From: Novosphingobium resinovorum
GTDB taxonomy: Bacteria > Pseudomonadota > Alphaproteobacteria > Sphingomonadales > Sphingomonadaceae
Direction of reading: 5' to 3'
Length of the DNA stretch: 64,000 bases
NCBI RefSeq assembly: GCF_001742225.1
Contig: NZ_CP017075.1
Location: forward strand, 2,728,001-2,792,000
The position numbers were made by a program, and so were the translations under genes. The notes beneath the pieces were generated by a model. The model did not search any database. It had not been told where the DNA came from and worked only from the letters and a program-made list of their open reading frames with translations. Of the stretch, positions 8,248-16,908 are shown in pieces; within the stretch, counting starts at the first letter, position 1; every line of letters starts with the position of its first letter.

Positions 8248-9135
8248 TTACCACAGCACCCCGTGCTTGTCAGGCTGGACGGGTGCGGGCGCTGGCTCGC
8301 CGATCGCCTGCAGCAGGTCGATCTCGATCGTGCGGCACATGGAATTGAGCGGCAGGTCGTGGACGTCGTTGGCGAAGGGGTCGACGAGATCGTCACCGAT
8401 CGCCAGCACCGCGAGGAACATCAGCCCTGCGATCGTCGAGCCCAGCGGCGTCGCGAACTGCAGCGTCTCGACCAGCCCGATCGGCAGGAGGACGCAGAAC
8501 AGGTGGGTGAACACTTCGGGGATGAAGCGGTACTGGAACGGCAACGGCGTGTTCTTGAGCCGCTCCATGCCGCCCTGAGAGTTGGCAATATCGACGAGGA
8601 CCGCCTCCATCTGCGTCTGCTGGATGGTGTCGATCCAGCCCTTGCGGCGAGCCTGATCGATGCGGCGGCCGGTGCCGTCGAGAATGCCGTTGGCGACGTT
8701 GACGCGGCTGAATGCGGGGTCCTTCTCGTCACCGGGAAATACGCGAAGGACTTCCTCGTCCTGCGGCAGACGGCGGAGCTGGCAGCGCAGCGCGTTGACG
8801 TAGGCGATCTGGCGATAAACGATCTCCCGCTTCAGCTCCGACGCCTCGGGGTCGGGCATGAAGTTGCGAGCCGCACGCGCGATGTTGCGGCTGGCGTTGA
8901 TCATCAGGCCCCACAGCCCGCGCCCTTCCCACCAGCGCTGATAGGCCGAGTTGCTGCGAAAGCCGAGGAACAGCGCCAGCGCCGAGCCGAACAGCGTGAT
9001 CGGCAGCTCCGGCGCCTTGAACGGGAGTATGTAATAGGTGATCGTGACGATCACGTCCCACACGAAGAGCAGCGTCAGCGGCTTCCAGATCTCCTGGATG
9101 ACGCGGGTGGAACTCGGTATCTTGGCGACGATCAT
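8248..9135 (-). CDS. Bestrophin-like chloride channel protein (UPF0187)
   Basis: A 295-residue membrane protein of the bacterial bestrophin family, which forms pentameric anion (or in some bacteria cation) channels in the inner membrane. Matching features are the N-terminal amphipathic start and first helix (LLFVWDVIVTITYYILP) and the family signature FGSALALFLGFRSNSAYQRWWEGR. A long cytosolic helical part follows, then a C-terminal pair of helices, LPIGLVETLQFATPLG and GLMFLAVLAIGDDLVDPF, with the acidic DLVDPF cluster typical of bestrophins (Ca2+-clasp region in animal homologues). Physiological ion and gating in this organism are unknown. A small membrane-protein gene follows directly and another precedes it by 22 bp. 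Confidence 0.92.
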   Translation of the reverse strand: MIVAKIPSSTRVIQEIWKPLTLLFVWDVIVTITYYILPFKAPELPITLFGSALALFLGFRSNSAYQRWWEGRGLWGLMINASRNIARAARNFMPDPEASELKREIVYRQIAYVNALRCQLRRLPQDEEVLRVFPGDEKDPAFSRVNVANGILDGTGRRIDQARRKGWIDTIQQTQMEAVLVDIANSQGGMERLKNTPLPFQYRFIPEVFTHLFCVLLPIGLVETLQFATPLGSTIAGLMFLAVLAIGDDLVDPFANDVHDLPLNSMCRTIEIDLLQAIGEPAPAPVQPDKHGVLW

Positions 9136-9157
9136 TGGGTCCTGGCAGGCTCCGTTG

Positions 9158-9388
9158 TCACGGTTTCGGGCTCACGGGCTCGGCAGCGGCGGGGCCGACC
9201 TTGGGAGCACCCTCGGTCGAACGGGCCATCGCGATCGAAGTTCCGGTAGCGGGCCGGATCGAGAACCAGTCTACACGGTCCACGGCGACCAGAAAGGCCA
9301 GAACGCCGCAACCAAACAGGAAAAGCAGGCCGTTGCCGATGAACGATTCGCGCACGCGGGCGCGGTCGGCGTCAGTCATGTTGCGCAT
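9158..9388 (-). CDS. Small single-pass membrane protein
   Basis: A 76-residue protein with a charged N-terminus (MRNMTDADRARVRESF), one membrane helix (GLLFLFGCGVLAFLVAV) and a Pro/Ala-rich tail. The start ATG at 9388 is chosen because GGAG lies 6 nt upstream; two further in-frame ATGs lie just before it. It precedes the bestrophin-like gene by 22 bp and is probably cotranscribed. Family not recognised. Confidence 0.6.
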   Translation of the reverse strand: MRNMTDADRARVRESFIGNGLLFLFGCGVLAFLVAVDRVDWFSIRPATGTSIAMARSTEGAPKVGPAAAEPVSPKP

Positions 9389-9583
9389 TGTCATCTCCAT
9401 CAAAGGGTCGCCTTAAAGATTGGGGACGCCCGATTTCGATTGCATCATCCCAATGCGACAAAACTTTGCTGCAACGCAATATCTAGGTGTGCAGTGCAAC
9501 AAGCGAGACAAGACGCAGCCACGCTCTGTCACGAAACGTTGAATTTGTTTGAAAAGATTGCCGGCCGATGAACGGCCTGGCGC
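9389..9583. other. Intergenic region with no clear gene
   Basis: An AT-richer stretch (around 9440-9560) that should hold the promoter for the 9388 gene on the minus strand. I see no convincing operator, tRNA or terminator. An 80-codon open frame at 9483-9725 (-) has arginine-rich composition typical of a chance frame. Confidence 0.4.
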
Positions 9584-9709
9584 TCAGAAGGGCAGTGCGT
9601 CGCGCGCGAGGATGAGCGCCAATGCGCAGCCGCCCACGATCAGCGGGCGCAACCATTCGCTCCCGATGACGGGACGATGAACCTGCGCGAGAGCGACGAT
9701 GCGAGCCAT
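9584..9709 (-). CDS. Possible 41-residue membrane peptide
   Basis: A short frame starting MARIVALAQVHRPVIGSEW and ending in a hydrophobic stretch LRPLIVGGCALALILARDALPF. Third positions are G/C-rich, and the peptide would make a single membrane helix. There is no strong ribosome-binding site. It lies 49 bp downstream of nothing else on the strand except the agmatine deiminase unit behind it. Weakly supported; it could be chance. Confidence 0.3.
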   Translation of the reverse strand: MARIVALAQVHRPVIGSEWLRPLIVGGCALALILARDALPF

Positions 9710-9758
9710 GCGCGCGACTATGCACGCGCAGTGGTTTCCAAAGCGTTAAGGCAACGTC

Positions 9759-10751
9759 TCAGACCGACGGCATCTGCTGGCTGGAGCAATGGAACGAACC
9801 GCCGCCCGCCAGCACCGCATCGGCCATGACGCCCAGAGTGTCGCGGTCCGGGAACAGCGCGGCGATGGCGGCAACGCCCTCCTCGTCATGTTCGGTGCCG
9901 TAGATCGGCACGACCACCAGCTTCGAGGTGATCGCGAAGTTCATGTAGCTGGCGGGCTCCACCCGGCCATCGGTCTCGACCCGGCCCGGCGAAGGGACCT
10001 CGGCAACCTTGACGCCCATCGCCTCGGCCCGCGCCTTCGCGTCGGCATAGATCGCGGCGTTGGGATCGTCCTTGCCGGTCGCGCGCGGCACCGCCAGCAG
10101 GTTCGGCGCCACGAACCGGGCGAGGTTGTCGACGTGGCCGTCGGTATGGTCGTTGATGAGGCCGTCGCCCAGCCACAGCACGCGCTCGTAACCGAGATCA
10201 CGCTGCAACCGCATGTCGAGGTCGGCGCGCGTCAGATGCGGGTTCCGGTTGGGGTTGAGGAAGACCTGCTCGGTCACCGCCACCAGCCCGGTGCCGTCAC
10301 CATCGATCGCCCCGCCTTCGAGAATCCAGTCGGCCATCTCGACGTCGAGACCCGCATCGCGCGCCAGTTCCTCGCCGATCTCCTGATCGCCGTCCATCAG
10401 GTACTTGCCGCCCCAGCCGTTGAAGCCGAAGCGCATGCCCTTGCGGTTACCATGCGAGTCCACGGTGACAAGCGGCCCGGTATCCCGCAGCCAGACGTCG
10501 CCGTAGCGGCGGGTTTCAAGCTTCACCTTTTCGGACACCAGCTCCAGCGCGCGGGCGCGATTGACCTCGTCGCGCACGATCAGGCGCACTTCCTGTCCGC
10601 TCTCGGCGACGGCGCTGGCGAAATCCGCCATCTGTTCCTGCGCGCGTTCCAGGAAGCCGGGCCACTCGACCGGATCATGCGGAAAACCGATCCACAGCCA
10701 GTCCTGCGCGGCCCATTCGGGGGGAAGAGTGAAAGTCACTTGGTATTGCAT
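9759..10751 (-). CDS. aguA: Agmatine deiminase
   Basis: Hydrolyses agmatine to N-carbamoylputrescine and ammonia, the first step from agmatine to putrescine. The 330 residues show the guanidino-modifying (PPAD-type) fold: W-x-GFP at WIGFPHDPVEWPG, DTGPLVTVD, the LEGGAIDGDGTG loop and DHTDGHVDNLARF with the catalytic His/Asp. The C-terminal GGGSFHCSSQQMP contains the nucleophilic Cys. The start MQYQVTFTLPPEW at 10751 overlaps the end of the M28 peptidase gene by 16 bp, which points to cotranscription. No N-carbamoylputrescine amidase (aguB) is next to it here. Confidence 0.93.
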   Translation of the reverse strand: MQYQVTFTLPPEWAAQDWLWIGFPHDPVEWPGFLERAQEQMADFASAVAESGQEVRLIVRDEVNRARALELVSEKVKLETRRYGDVWLRDTGPLVTVDSHGNRKGMRFGFNGWGGKYLMDGDQEIGEELARDAGLDVEMADWILEGGAIDGDGTGLVAVTEQVFLNPNRNPHLTRADLDMRLQRDLGYERVLWLGDGLINDHTDGHVDNLARFVAPNLLAVPRATGKDDPNAAIYADAKARAEAMGVKVAEVPSPGRVETDGRVEPASYMNFAITSKLVVVPIYGTEHDEEGVAAIAALFPDRDTLGVMADAVLAGGGSFHCSSQQMPSV

Positions 10752-12463
10752 CCCTTGGTTGCAGCGGCGCAGTCCCGGTCGTGGATGGCCTTGTCGCGGA
10801 TCGCGCGGAATTCGTCGCCTGCGCGCCAGTTCGGCCACATCGTGCCGTCCGCCAGCGTGCGGCCGAGGTCGTAGAACAGTTCGACGTCCTGGGTGATGCC
10901 GCTCCAGTCCCAGTTTTCCGAGTATTCATCGGCCGGGGCGTGGTAGCGGTTGTCGGTATAGTCCTGCGCGGCCTTCTCGCCCGCCGCCGTGCCGCCGTTC
11001 ATGAGGTCGCCGCTGCGCTCGACGTTGAACATCGGCACGCCGCGCTTGGCGAGGCTGAAGTGGTCGGAGCGGTAGTAGCCGCCGCGCTCGGGGTGATCCT
11101 CGGGCACGTCGGTCAGGCCGCGCGCCTTCAGCGCAGCGAGGTAGAGATCGCCCAGCTCCGACTTGTCGCCGCCGGTCTGGGTGTAGGACTTCGCGCGGCC
11201 CGCAGGCAGCAGTGCATCCATGTTCACTCCGCCGACGGTGTGGTCGAGCGGATAGATCGGGTTGGCGCCGTAGAACTCAGAGCCGAGCAGCCCCGATTCC
11301 TCCAGCGTCAGTGCCACGAAGACCTGGCTACGCTCGGCAGGTCCAGTCTCGGCATTCATCTTCGCGATGGCGGTGAGCGCCGCGACGCCGTCGGCATTGT
11401 CGACCGCGCCGTTGCAGATGTCGTCGTTCGGCTTGCCACCCTGCGGCGTGCAGTGGCCGAGGTGGTCCCAGTGCGCCGAATAGAGCACGACCTCGTCCGG
11501 CCGCGACTTGCCCGGCAGCACGCCGACGACGTTGTTGGACGTTGAGCGGCGGATGGCATTGTCGAACCCGAAGCTGACCTTGAGGCCGAGCGGGACCGGC
11601 TTGAAGCCCTTGGTCTGCGCCGCTTTGGTCAGCGCTGCGAGGTCCTTGCCCGAGGCTTTGAGAATCGCCTCGGCCACGGGCTTCTGGATCCAGCCGTTGG
11701 CGACCGTCTGGTCCATCGCGTCGTTCGGGGTCTGCACCGAATACTGCGCGCCGGTCCAGCTGGAGTTGACTACGTTCCACCCGTAGGCCGCCGGGAACGT
11801 GTCATGCACGATCAGCGCGGCGGTCGCGCCCTGCCGCGCGGCTTCCTCGAACTTGTAGGTCCAGCGGCCGTAGTAGGTCATGCGGCGGCCCTTGAAGATG
11901 CCCTGCTCGCCTTCCATCGCATAGTCCGGGTCGTTGACGAGGATCACCGCCGTCTTGCCCTTCATGTCCAGCCCGGCATAGTCGTTCCAGCCGAGTTCGG
12001 GCGCATTGATGCCGTAGCCGACGAAGACCAGTTCGCTGTCCTGCACCTGCGACTTCGGCGTCACCCGGTAGCTCGACGCGACATAGTCGTCGCCCGGCCT
12101 GAACGACAGCGAGGTTGCCGTGCCGGAAACCTTGAGCGGCGTATAGTCGCTCGCGGTGATCTCCACCGTCGGCACCGGCTGGAGCCACTGGCCCTTGTTG
12201 CCCGGCTGCAGGCCCGCCGCCTTGAACTGGGCGACGATGTAGTCGAGCACCTTCGGCTCGATCGCGGTGCTCGGCGCGCGGCCCTCGAAGTCGTCGGCGG
12301 AGAGGCGCTTGGTGACGGCCTTCATCAGGTCCACCGGCACGTCCGGCTGCGCGCCTGCATCGGCGGGCGGCTTCAGCGCGGTGCCTTTGGGCAAGGGTTG
12401 GGCCGAAGCGGCGAGCGAAACGCCAAGCGCGGCCAACGCGACGAGCGGCAGGTAAGGCTTCAT
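10736..12463 (-). CDS. Exported M28-family zinc aminopeptidase
   Basis: A 575-residue peptidase with a signal peptide (MKPYLPLVALAALGVSLAASAQ). A PA-like inserted domain (around LVFVGYGINAPELGWNDY to ATAALIVHD) comes before the catalytic M28 domain. Zinc and catalytic residues can be followed: SAHWDHLGH (His), NGAVDNADGVAAL (bridging Asp), TLEESGLLGSE (catalytic Glu plus Glu ligand), NMDALL (Asp) and the last His in NRYHAPADEYS. It should release N-terminal amino acids from peptides in the periplasm. GGAGG lies upstream of the ATG at 12463. Two pairs of cysteines, one near CTPQGGKPNDDIC and one at the C-terminus (CAAATKGC), could form disulphides, as expected for an exported protein. Confidence 0.93.
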   Translation of the reverse strand: MKPYLPLVALAALGVSLAASAQPLPKGTALKPPADAGAQPDVPVDLMKAVTKRLSADDFEGRAPSTAIEPKVLDYIVAQFKAAGLQPGNKGQWLQPVPTVEITASDYTPLKVSGTATSLSFRPGDDYVASSYRVTPKSQVQDSELVFVGYGINAPELGWNDYAGLDMKGKTAVILVNDPDYAMEGEQGIFKGRRMTYYGRWTYKFEEAARQGATAALIVHDTFPAAYGWNVVNSSWTGAQYSVQTPNDAMDQTVANGWIQKPVAEAILKASGKDLAALTKAAQTKGFKPVPLGLKVSFGFDNAIRRSTSNNVVGVLPGKSRPDEVVLYSAHWDHLGHCTPQGGKPNDDICNGAVDNADGVAALTAIAKMNAETGPAERSQVFVALTLEESGLLGSEFYGANPIYPLDHTVGGVNMDALLPAGRAKSYTQTGGDKSELGDLYLAALKARGLTDVPEDHPERGGYYRSDHFSLAKRGVPMFNVERSGDLMNGGTAAGEKAAQDYTDNRYHAPADEYSENWDWSGITQDVELFYDLGRTLADGTMWPNWRAGDEFRAIRDKAIHDRDCAAATKGCNTK

Positions 12464-12530
12464 GGGGGGACCTCCAGACGAACGGGCGCACAGGTGCCAG
12501 ACGGCGCGGGTGGGGGCAAGTATGCGCCGA

Positions 12531-12650
12531 CGTCGTCCCGGACTTGATCCGGGACCGCTGGCCGTGAGCGGCCCACATCGCGTTCGAACGCCCCGACGCA
12601 AGGCCTCACCTAAAGACAGCCAGCGGTCCCGGATCAAGTCCGGGACGACG
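12531..12650. repeat. Palindromic intergenic repeat, family C copy 1
   Basis: A 120-bp element with terminal inverted arms CGTCGTCCCGGACTTGATCC and its complement, an internal GGGACCGCTGGC and its complement, and a TAAAGACAGCC segment before the right arm. Copies occur at 27839-28038 (enlarged by an inserted A element) and 45604-45724, and a diverged one at 29361-29475. It separates the divergent peptidase and glnE genes. Confidence 0.9.
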
Positions 12651-12691
12651 AAATCTTGCCCAAACCGCAAGCCGAGGGCAGAACGCCGGCC

Positions 12692-15406
12692 ATGAGTGCC
12701 GACTGGACCAGCGCGATCGACCGCGCCCGCGCCCATGCGCCGTTCCTTGCGAACGCGCTCGATCGCCTTCCCGCCGTGACGGAACTGCTGCAGGCCGGCG
12801 ATGGTCAGGCCGCTCTCGCGCTGGCCCGCAAGGCAGGGGAGGGCGTCGCCGACACCGCCTCCGCCCTGCGCCGCGAGAAGCAGGCGCTCGGCCTTGCTCT
12901 CGCCATCGGCGACCTTGCGGGTGCCTTCCCACTGCTGGAGGTGACCGGCGCCCTCTCCGCCTTCGCCGACCGGGCGCTCGACACTGCGATCGTCGCCGGA
13001 ATCCGCCGCCGCGTGCCCGACTACGACCCCGCCGAGCCAAAAGGCTTCTTCGCCCTCGCACTGGGCAAGCACGGCGCCGGGGAGCTGAACTACAGCTCCG
13101 ACATCGACCCGATCCTGCTGTTCGACCCGAAACTCCTGCCCCGCCGCGAGCGCGACGAGCCCGGCGAGGCCGCCCAGCGCATCGCCCGCGCGGTGGTGGA
13201 GATCCTCTCGCACGTCGGGCACGAGGGCTACGTCTTCCGTGTCGACCTGCGCCTGCGCCCGGCCTCCGAAGTCAGCCCGCTGGCGATCCCGGTCGAAGGC
13301 GCGCTGAGCCATTACGAATCCTCCGCCCTGACTTGGGAACGCGCCGCCTTCATCCGTGCCCGGTCCTGCGCCGGGGACGTCGCGGCGGGCGAGGCGTTCC
13401 TTGCCGCGATCCGCCCCTTCGTCTGGCGCCGCAGCCTCGACTTCGGCGCCATCGCCGAGATCGGCCGCCTGACCGCGCAGATTCGCGCCAGCACGCGCGG
13501 CTCCCCGCAAGTCGGCCCCGGCTTCGACCTCAAGAAAGGCCGCGGCGGCATCCGCGAGATCGAGTTCTACGCCCAGACCCATCAGCTGATCCACGGCGGC
13601 CGTCACCCGGCCCTGCGCCTGCGCGGCACCCGCGCGACGCTCGACGCGCTGGCCGAGGCGGGGCTGGTCCCGGCCGAGGAAGCGCGCCTGCTCGGCGAGC
13701 ACTACGACCGCCTGCGCACGATCGAGCATCGCCTGCAGATGCAGCACGACCAGCAGACCCACAGCCTGCCGAAAACCGCCGAGGGCATCGAGGCGGTCGC
13801 CCGGCTCGACGGCATGGCGAGCGGTCAGGCCCTGCTCGACGAACTCACCGCCATCACCGAGGCGGTGGGCGAGCGCTACGACACGCTGATCATGGCGAAT
13901 ACGCCCACCGGCGCGGTCGCGGTGCCCGACCAGTCGACCATGCCCGAGGACCTCGAAGCACTGGGCTTCGCCGATTCCGCAGGCGTCGCCCAGCGCATCG
14001 AGGGCTGGCTCGGCGGCAAGGTCCGCGCCCTGCGTTCCGATGCCGCGCGGGCGGCGTTCGTCGCGATCGCCCCGGACCTCCTCGCCGCGCTTGCCGCCGC
14101 GCCCGAACCCGATCGCGCGCTCGCCCGGTGGGAGCAGTTGCTCGGCAACCTGCCGAGCGCCATCAACCTGTTCAACCTGCTGCAGGCCCGCCCGGCGCTG
14201 ATCGAGATGCTGGCGCGCATTCTCGGCCTTGCCCCGCCGCTGGCCGATGCCCTCGCCCGCCGCGCCGACCTGCTCGACCCGCTGATCGACGCCAGCGCCT
14301 TCGACCTGCCCGGCAGCGTTGCGGAACTGGTCGCCGAACTGACGCGGTTCGAGGCGGGCGACGACTACGAACGCAAGCTCGACGCGGTGCGGCGTAAGGT
14401 CGGCGAGCTGCGCTTCAAGCTGGGCGTCCAGCTGATCGAGGGCGCCAACGATCCCGTCGCGATCGGCCACGCCCTCGCCCGCATCGCCGAGGCCGCACTG
14501 GTCGTCCTTACCGATGCCACCGCCGAGGAATTCGAGGGCACCCACGGGCATATCGCGCAGAGCGAGATGCTGATCCTCGGCCTCGGCCGCATGGGCGGCG
14601 GAGTGCTGACGCACGCCTCGGACCTCGACCTTGTATACTTGTTCAGCGGTGACTTCCGCCGCGAATCGGACGGCCGCCGCCCGCTGGGCGCCACGCATTA
14701 TTACAACCGCCTGTCGCAGCGAGCGATCTCGGCGCTGTCGGTGGCGACCGCGCAAGGCGCATTGTTCGAGGTCGATACCCGCCTGCGGCCATCCGGCGAG
14801 CAGGGGCCACCCGCGGCCAGCCTCGAAAGCTTCGATACCTACCAGCGCGAGCAGGCGTGGACGTGGGAGCACATGGCGCTGTGCCGCGCCCGCCCGCTCT
14901 ACGGCTCGCCCGAAGGCCGCGCGGCGCTGGCCGCAGTCGTGCACGCCGTCCTCACCGCCCCGCGCGAGGCCGAAAAGCTGCGCGCCGACGTGCTGGAAAT
15001 GCGCGAGAAGATGGCCCGCCACAAGCCGCCGGGCGGCCCGCTCGACGTCAAGCTGATGCGCGGCGGGCTGGTCGATCTGGAGTTCATCGTCCACTTCATC
15101 CAGCTGCGCGAACGCGGACCCGGCCTCGATCCCGATCTCGGCGAGGCGGTGCGCGGACTGGCCGCAGCGGGACTCGTCGATGCCCCGCTGGTCGAGGCGC
15201 ACGACGCGCTTACCCGCCTGCTCGTAGCCGGACGGCTGCTGGCGCCCGATGCGCAAGTGCCCGGCCCTGCTGCGCGCTTGGCACTCGTGCGCGCATGCGG
15301 CTATGGGGACTGGGAAGCGCTCGAAACGGGCCTCGCAACGGCGCGCCGCCACATCGCGGACGCCTGGCGCGCGGCCTTCGACGAAACCCTGGAGATAGAC
15401 GCATGA
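12692..15406 (+). CDS. glnE: Bifunctional glutamine synthetase adenylyltransferase/deadenylase
   Basis: Controls nitrogen assimilation by adding or removing AMP on glutamine synthetase in response to PII and glutamine. The 904 residues hold two nucleotidyltransferase domains. The N-terminal deadenylase has ALGKHGAGELNYSSDIDP, and the C-terminal adenylyltransferase has GLGRMGGGVLTHASDLDL; both carry the paired Asp motif (DID and DLD). The RGGIREIEFYAQ and RGGLVDLEFIVHFIQL segments follow each as in other GlnE. At 904 residues it is close to the usual 920-980. The start at 12692 (MSADWTSAIDR) is preferred to one 12 codons earlier that runs into the intergenic region. Its stop overlaps bcp (ATGA). 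Confidence 0.95.
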   Translation: MSADWTSAIDRARAHAPFLANALDRLPAVTELLQAGDGQAALALARKAGEGVADTASALRREKQALGLALAIGDLAGAFPLLEVTGALSAFADRALDTAIVAGIRRRVPDYDPAEPKGFFALALGKHGAGELNYSSDIDPILLFDPKLLPRRERDEPGEAAQRIARAVVEILSHVGHEGYVFRVDLRLRPASEVSPLAIPVEGALSHYESSALTWERAAFIRARSCAGDVAAGEAFLAAIRPFVWRRSLDFGAIAEIGRLTAQIRASTRGSPQVGPGFDLKKGRGGIREIEFYAQTHQLIHGGRHPALRLRGTRATLDALAEAGLVPAEEARLLGEHYDRLRTIEHRLQMQHDQQTHSLPKTAEGIEAVARLDGMASGQALLDELTAITEAVGERYDTLIMANTPTGAVAVPDQSTMPEDLEALGFADSAGVAQRIEGWLGGKVRALRSDAARAAFVAIAPDLLAALAAAPEPDRALARWEQLLGNLPSAINLFNLLQARPALIEMLARILGLAPPLADALARRADLLDPLIDASAFDLPGSVAELVAELTRFEAGDDYERKLDAVRRKVGELRFKLGVQLIEGANDPVAIGHALARIAEAALVVLTDATAEEFEGTHGHIAQSEMLILGLGRMGGGVLTHASDLDLVYLFSGDFRRESDGRRPLGATHYYNRLSQRAISALSVATAQGALFEVDTRLRPSGEQGPPAASLESFDTYQREQAWTWEHMALCRARPLYGSPEGRAALAAVVHAVLTAPREAEKLRADVLEMREKMARHKPPGGPLDVKLMRGGLVDLEFIVHFIQLRERGPGLDPDLGEAVRGLAAAGLVDAPLVEAHDALTRLLVAGRLLAPDAQVPGPAARLALVRACGYGDWEALETGLATARRHIADAWRAAFDETLEIDA

Positions 15407-15873
15407 CCCGCCCGCACATCGGCGACCCGTTCCCCGACATTGCCCTTGAAACGCCGGAAGGCGGCAGCGTGAAGGCCTCCGACTTCACCGGTCGCAAGCT
15501 GGTCGTGTTCTTCTACCCCAAGGACGCGACCCCCGGCTGCACCACCGAAAACATCGAGTTTTCCGCGCTGCAGGGCGAGTTCGAAGCGGCAAACACCGCC
15601 CTGCTCGGCGTCAGCAAGGACTCGGCGAAGAAGCACCAGAACTTCATCGCCAAGCACGACCTCAAGGCCCCGCTCGCGACCGATGCGGAGGAGAACGGTC
15701 TCTCCGACGCGCTCGGCATCTGGACCGAGAAGCAGAACTATGGCCGCACCTACATGGGCATGGTCCGCACCACGTATCTGATCGCAGCGGACGGCAGTAT
15801 CGCACAGGTCTGGGACAGGGTGAAGGTCAAGGACCACGCCGCCAAAGTGCTGGAAGCCGCAAAGGCGCTATAA
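15403..15873 (+). CDS. bcp: Thioredoxin-dependent thiol peroxidase (BCP/PrxQ)
   Basis: A 156-residue peroxiredoxin that reduces hydrogen and alkyl peroxides. The peroxidatic Cys is in PKDATPGCTTEN (near residue 46), and the active-site Arg is in MVRTTYLI. The second Cys present five residues later in the E. coli protein is absent here, so this is a one-Cys-type BCP at that position. The ATG at 15403 overlaps the glnE stop by 4 bases, so the two are translationally coupled. Repeat E2 follows directly. Confidence 0.95.
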   Translation: MTRPHIGDPFPDIALETPEGGSVKASDFTGRKLVVFFYPKDATPGCTTENIEFSALQGEFEAANTALLGVSKDSAKKHQNFIAKHDLKAPLATDAEENGLSDALGIWTEKQNYGRTYMGMVRTTYLIAADGSIAQVWDRVKVKDHAAKVLEAAKAL

Positions 15874-15880
15874 CTCACTC

Positions 15881-15961
15881 TTCGTCATTGCGAGCGCAGC
15901 GAAGCAATCCAGAGCAGCCTCAAGCCGCCCTGGATTGCTTCGCTGCGCTCGCAATGACGAA
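15881..15961. repeat. Palindromic intergenic repeat, family E copy 2
   Basis: Arms TTCGTCATTGCGAGCGCAGC and the exact inverse ending CTGCGCTCGCAATGACGAA enclose a 20-bp loop. It lies 8 bp after bcp and 16 bp before the DUF455 gene, so a transcript through both would carry a long hairpin here. Confidence 0.92.
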
Positions 15962-15977
15962 ACTTGGGAGAACTGCA

Positions 15978-16766
15978 ATGCAGACCACCATCGCCGCCGC
16001 CATCCGCGCCGCCCTGCTCGAGTGCGATCCGCACGCCAAGGTGATGGCCGCCCGCAAGGTCGCGCGCGACTGGCGGCTCGGGCGGCTCGCCTTCGCGTTC
16101 GACGCCGCGATGCCCGAGACCCCCGGCCGTCCGGACGCGCCCGAACTGCTGCCGCCCGGCAAGATGCCCCGGCGCAAGGGAGGGGGCGAACGGGGCCGCA
16201 TCGCCCTGTGGCACGCGCTCGCGCATATCGAGTTCGTGGCGATCGATCTCGCGCTCGACATGGCCGGGCGGTTCGGGGAATCGATGGGGCGGCAGTTCGT
16301 GTCCGACTTTCTCAAGGTCGCGGCGGACGAGGCCATGCACTTTTCCCTGATCGACAGGCATTTGCGCACGCAAGGCAGCCACTATGGCGCCCTGCCCGCC
16401 CATGACGGACTGTGGAGCGCCGCGCACGAGACTCGGGGTGATGTCGGCGGCCGCCTCGCCGTCGTGCCGATGGTGCTGGAAGCCAGGGCGCTGGACGTCA
16501 CCCCAGCGGCGATCGAGCGGGTCCGCACGATGGGCGACGAGCGCGGCGCACGCATCCTTGAACGCATCCTTGACGACGAAATCGCCCACGTTCGATTCGG
16601 CGCAAATCATTTCGCCGACCACGCCGAACGGTTGGGCGACGAGCCCGGAGAGCTGTGGAAATCCTTGGTTTTTCGTTACTTTCACGGCTCCGTTAAACCG
16701 CCGTTCAACGACTCAGCGCGCCTCGCTGCCGGTTTGTCGCGCGATCTGTATACCGCGCTTGCCTGA
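15978..16766 (+). CDS. Ferritin-like DUF455 domain protein
   Basis: A 262-residue all-helical protein of the DUF455 ferritin-like group. The helices carry the paired acidic/His motifs expected for a di-metal site: HALAHIEFVAIDLALD, FLKVAADEAMHFSLIDRHL and LERILDDEIAHVRFG, each with E-x-x-H or an equivalent. Family members are thought to be diiron proteins, but their reaction is not established in general. The ATG at 15978 follows GGGAGAA by 4 nt; the longer frame upstream is translation of repeat E2 and is rejected. It may be read through from glnE-bcp. Confidence 0.85.
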   Translation: MQTTIAAAIRAALLECDPHAKVMAARKVARDWRLGRLAFAFDAAMPETPGRPDAPELLPPGKMPRRKGGGERGRIALWHALAHIEFVAIDLALDMAGRFGESMGRQFVSDFLKVAADEAMHFSLIDRHLRTQGSHYGALPAHDGLWSAAHETRGDVGGRLAVVPMVLEARALDVTPAAIERVRTMGDERGARILERILDDEIAHVRFGANHFADHAERLGDEPGELWKSLVFRYFHGSVKPPFNDSARLAAGLSRDLYTALA

Positions 16767-16908
16767 GTCAAAACTAACGGCATAAGTCACACTCACGAGA
16801 CGGCGGGGGGTTCCGACGATCTCCATACTCCTTGGCGCGACCGGTTTCGGCGTGCTCAAAATATCGCCGCTTTCCTCGGAATGACGGCGGATAAGCAAGG
16901 TATTGCGA

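Noticed and set aside
9483..9725. 80-codon frame on the minus strand
   Set aside because: Arg/Ser-rich composition, no start signal, and it overlaps the better 41-codon frame.
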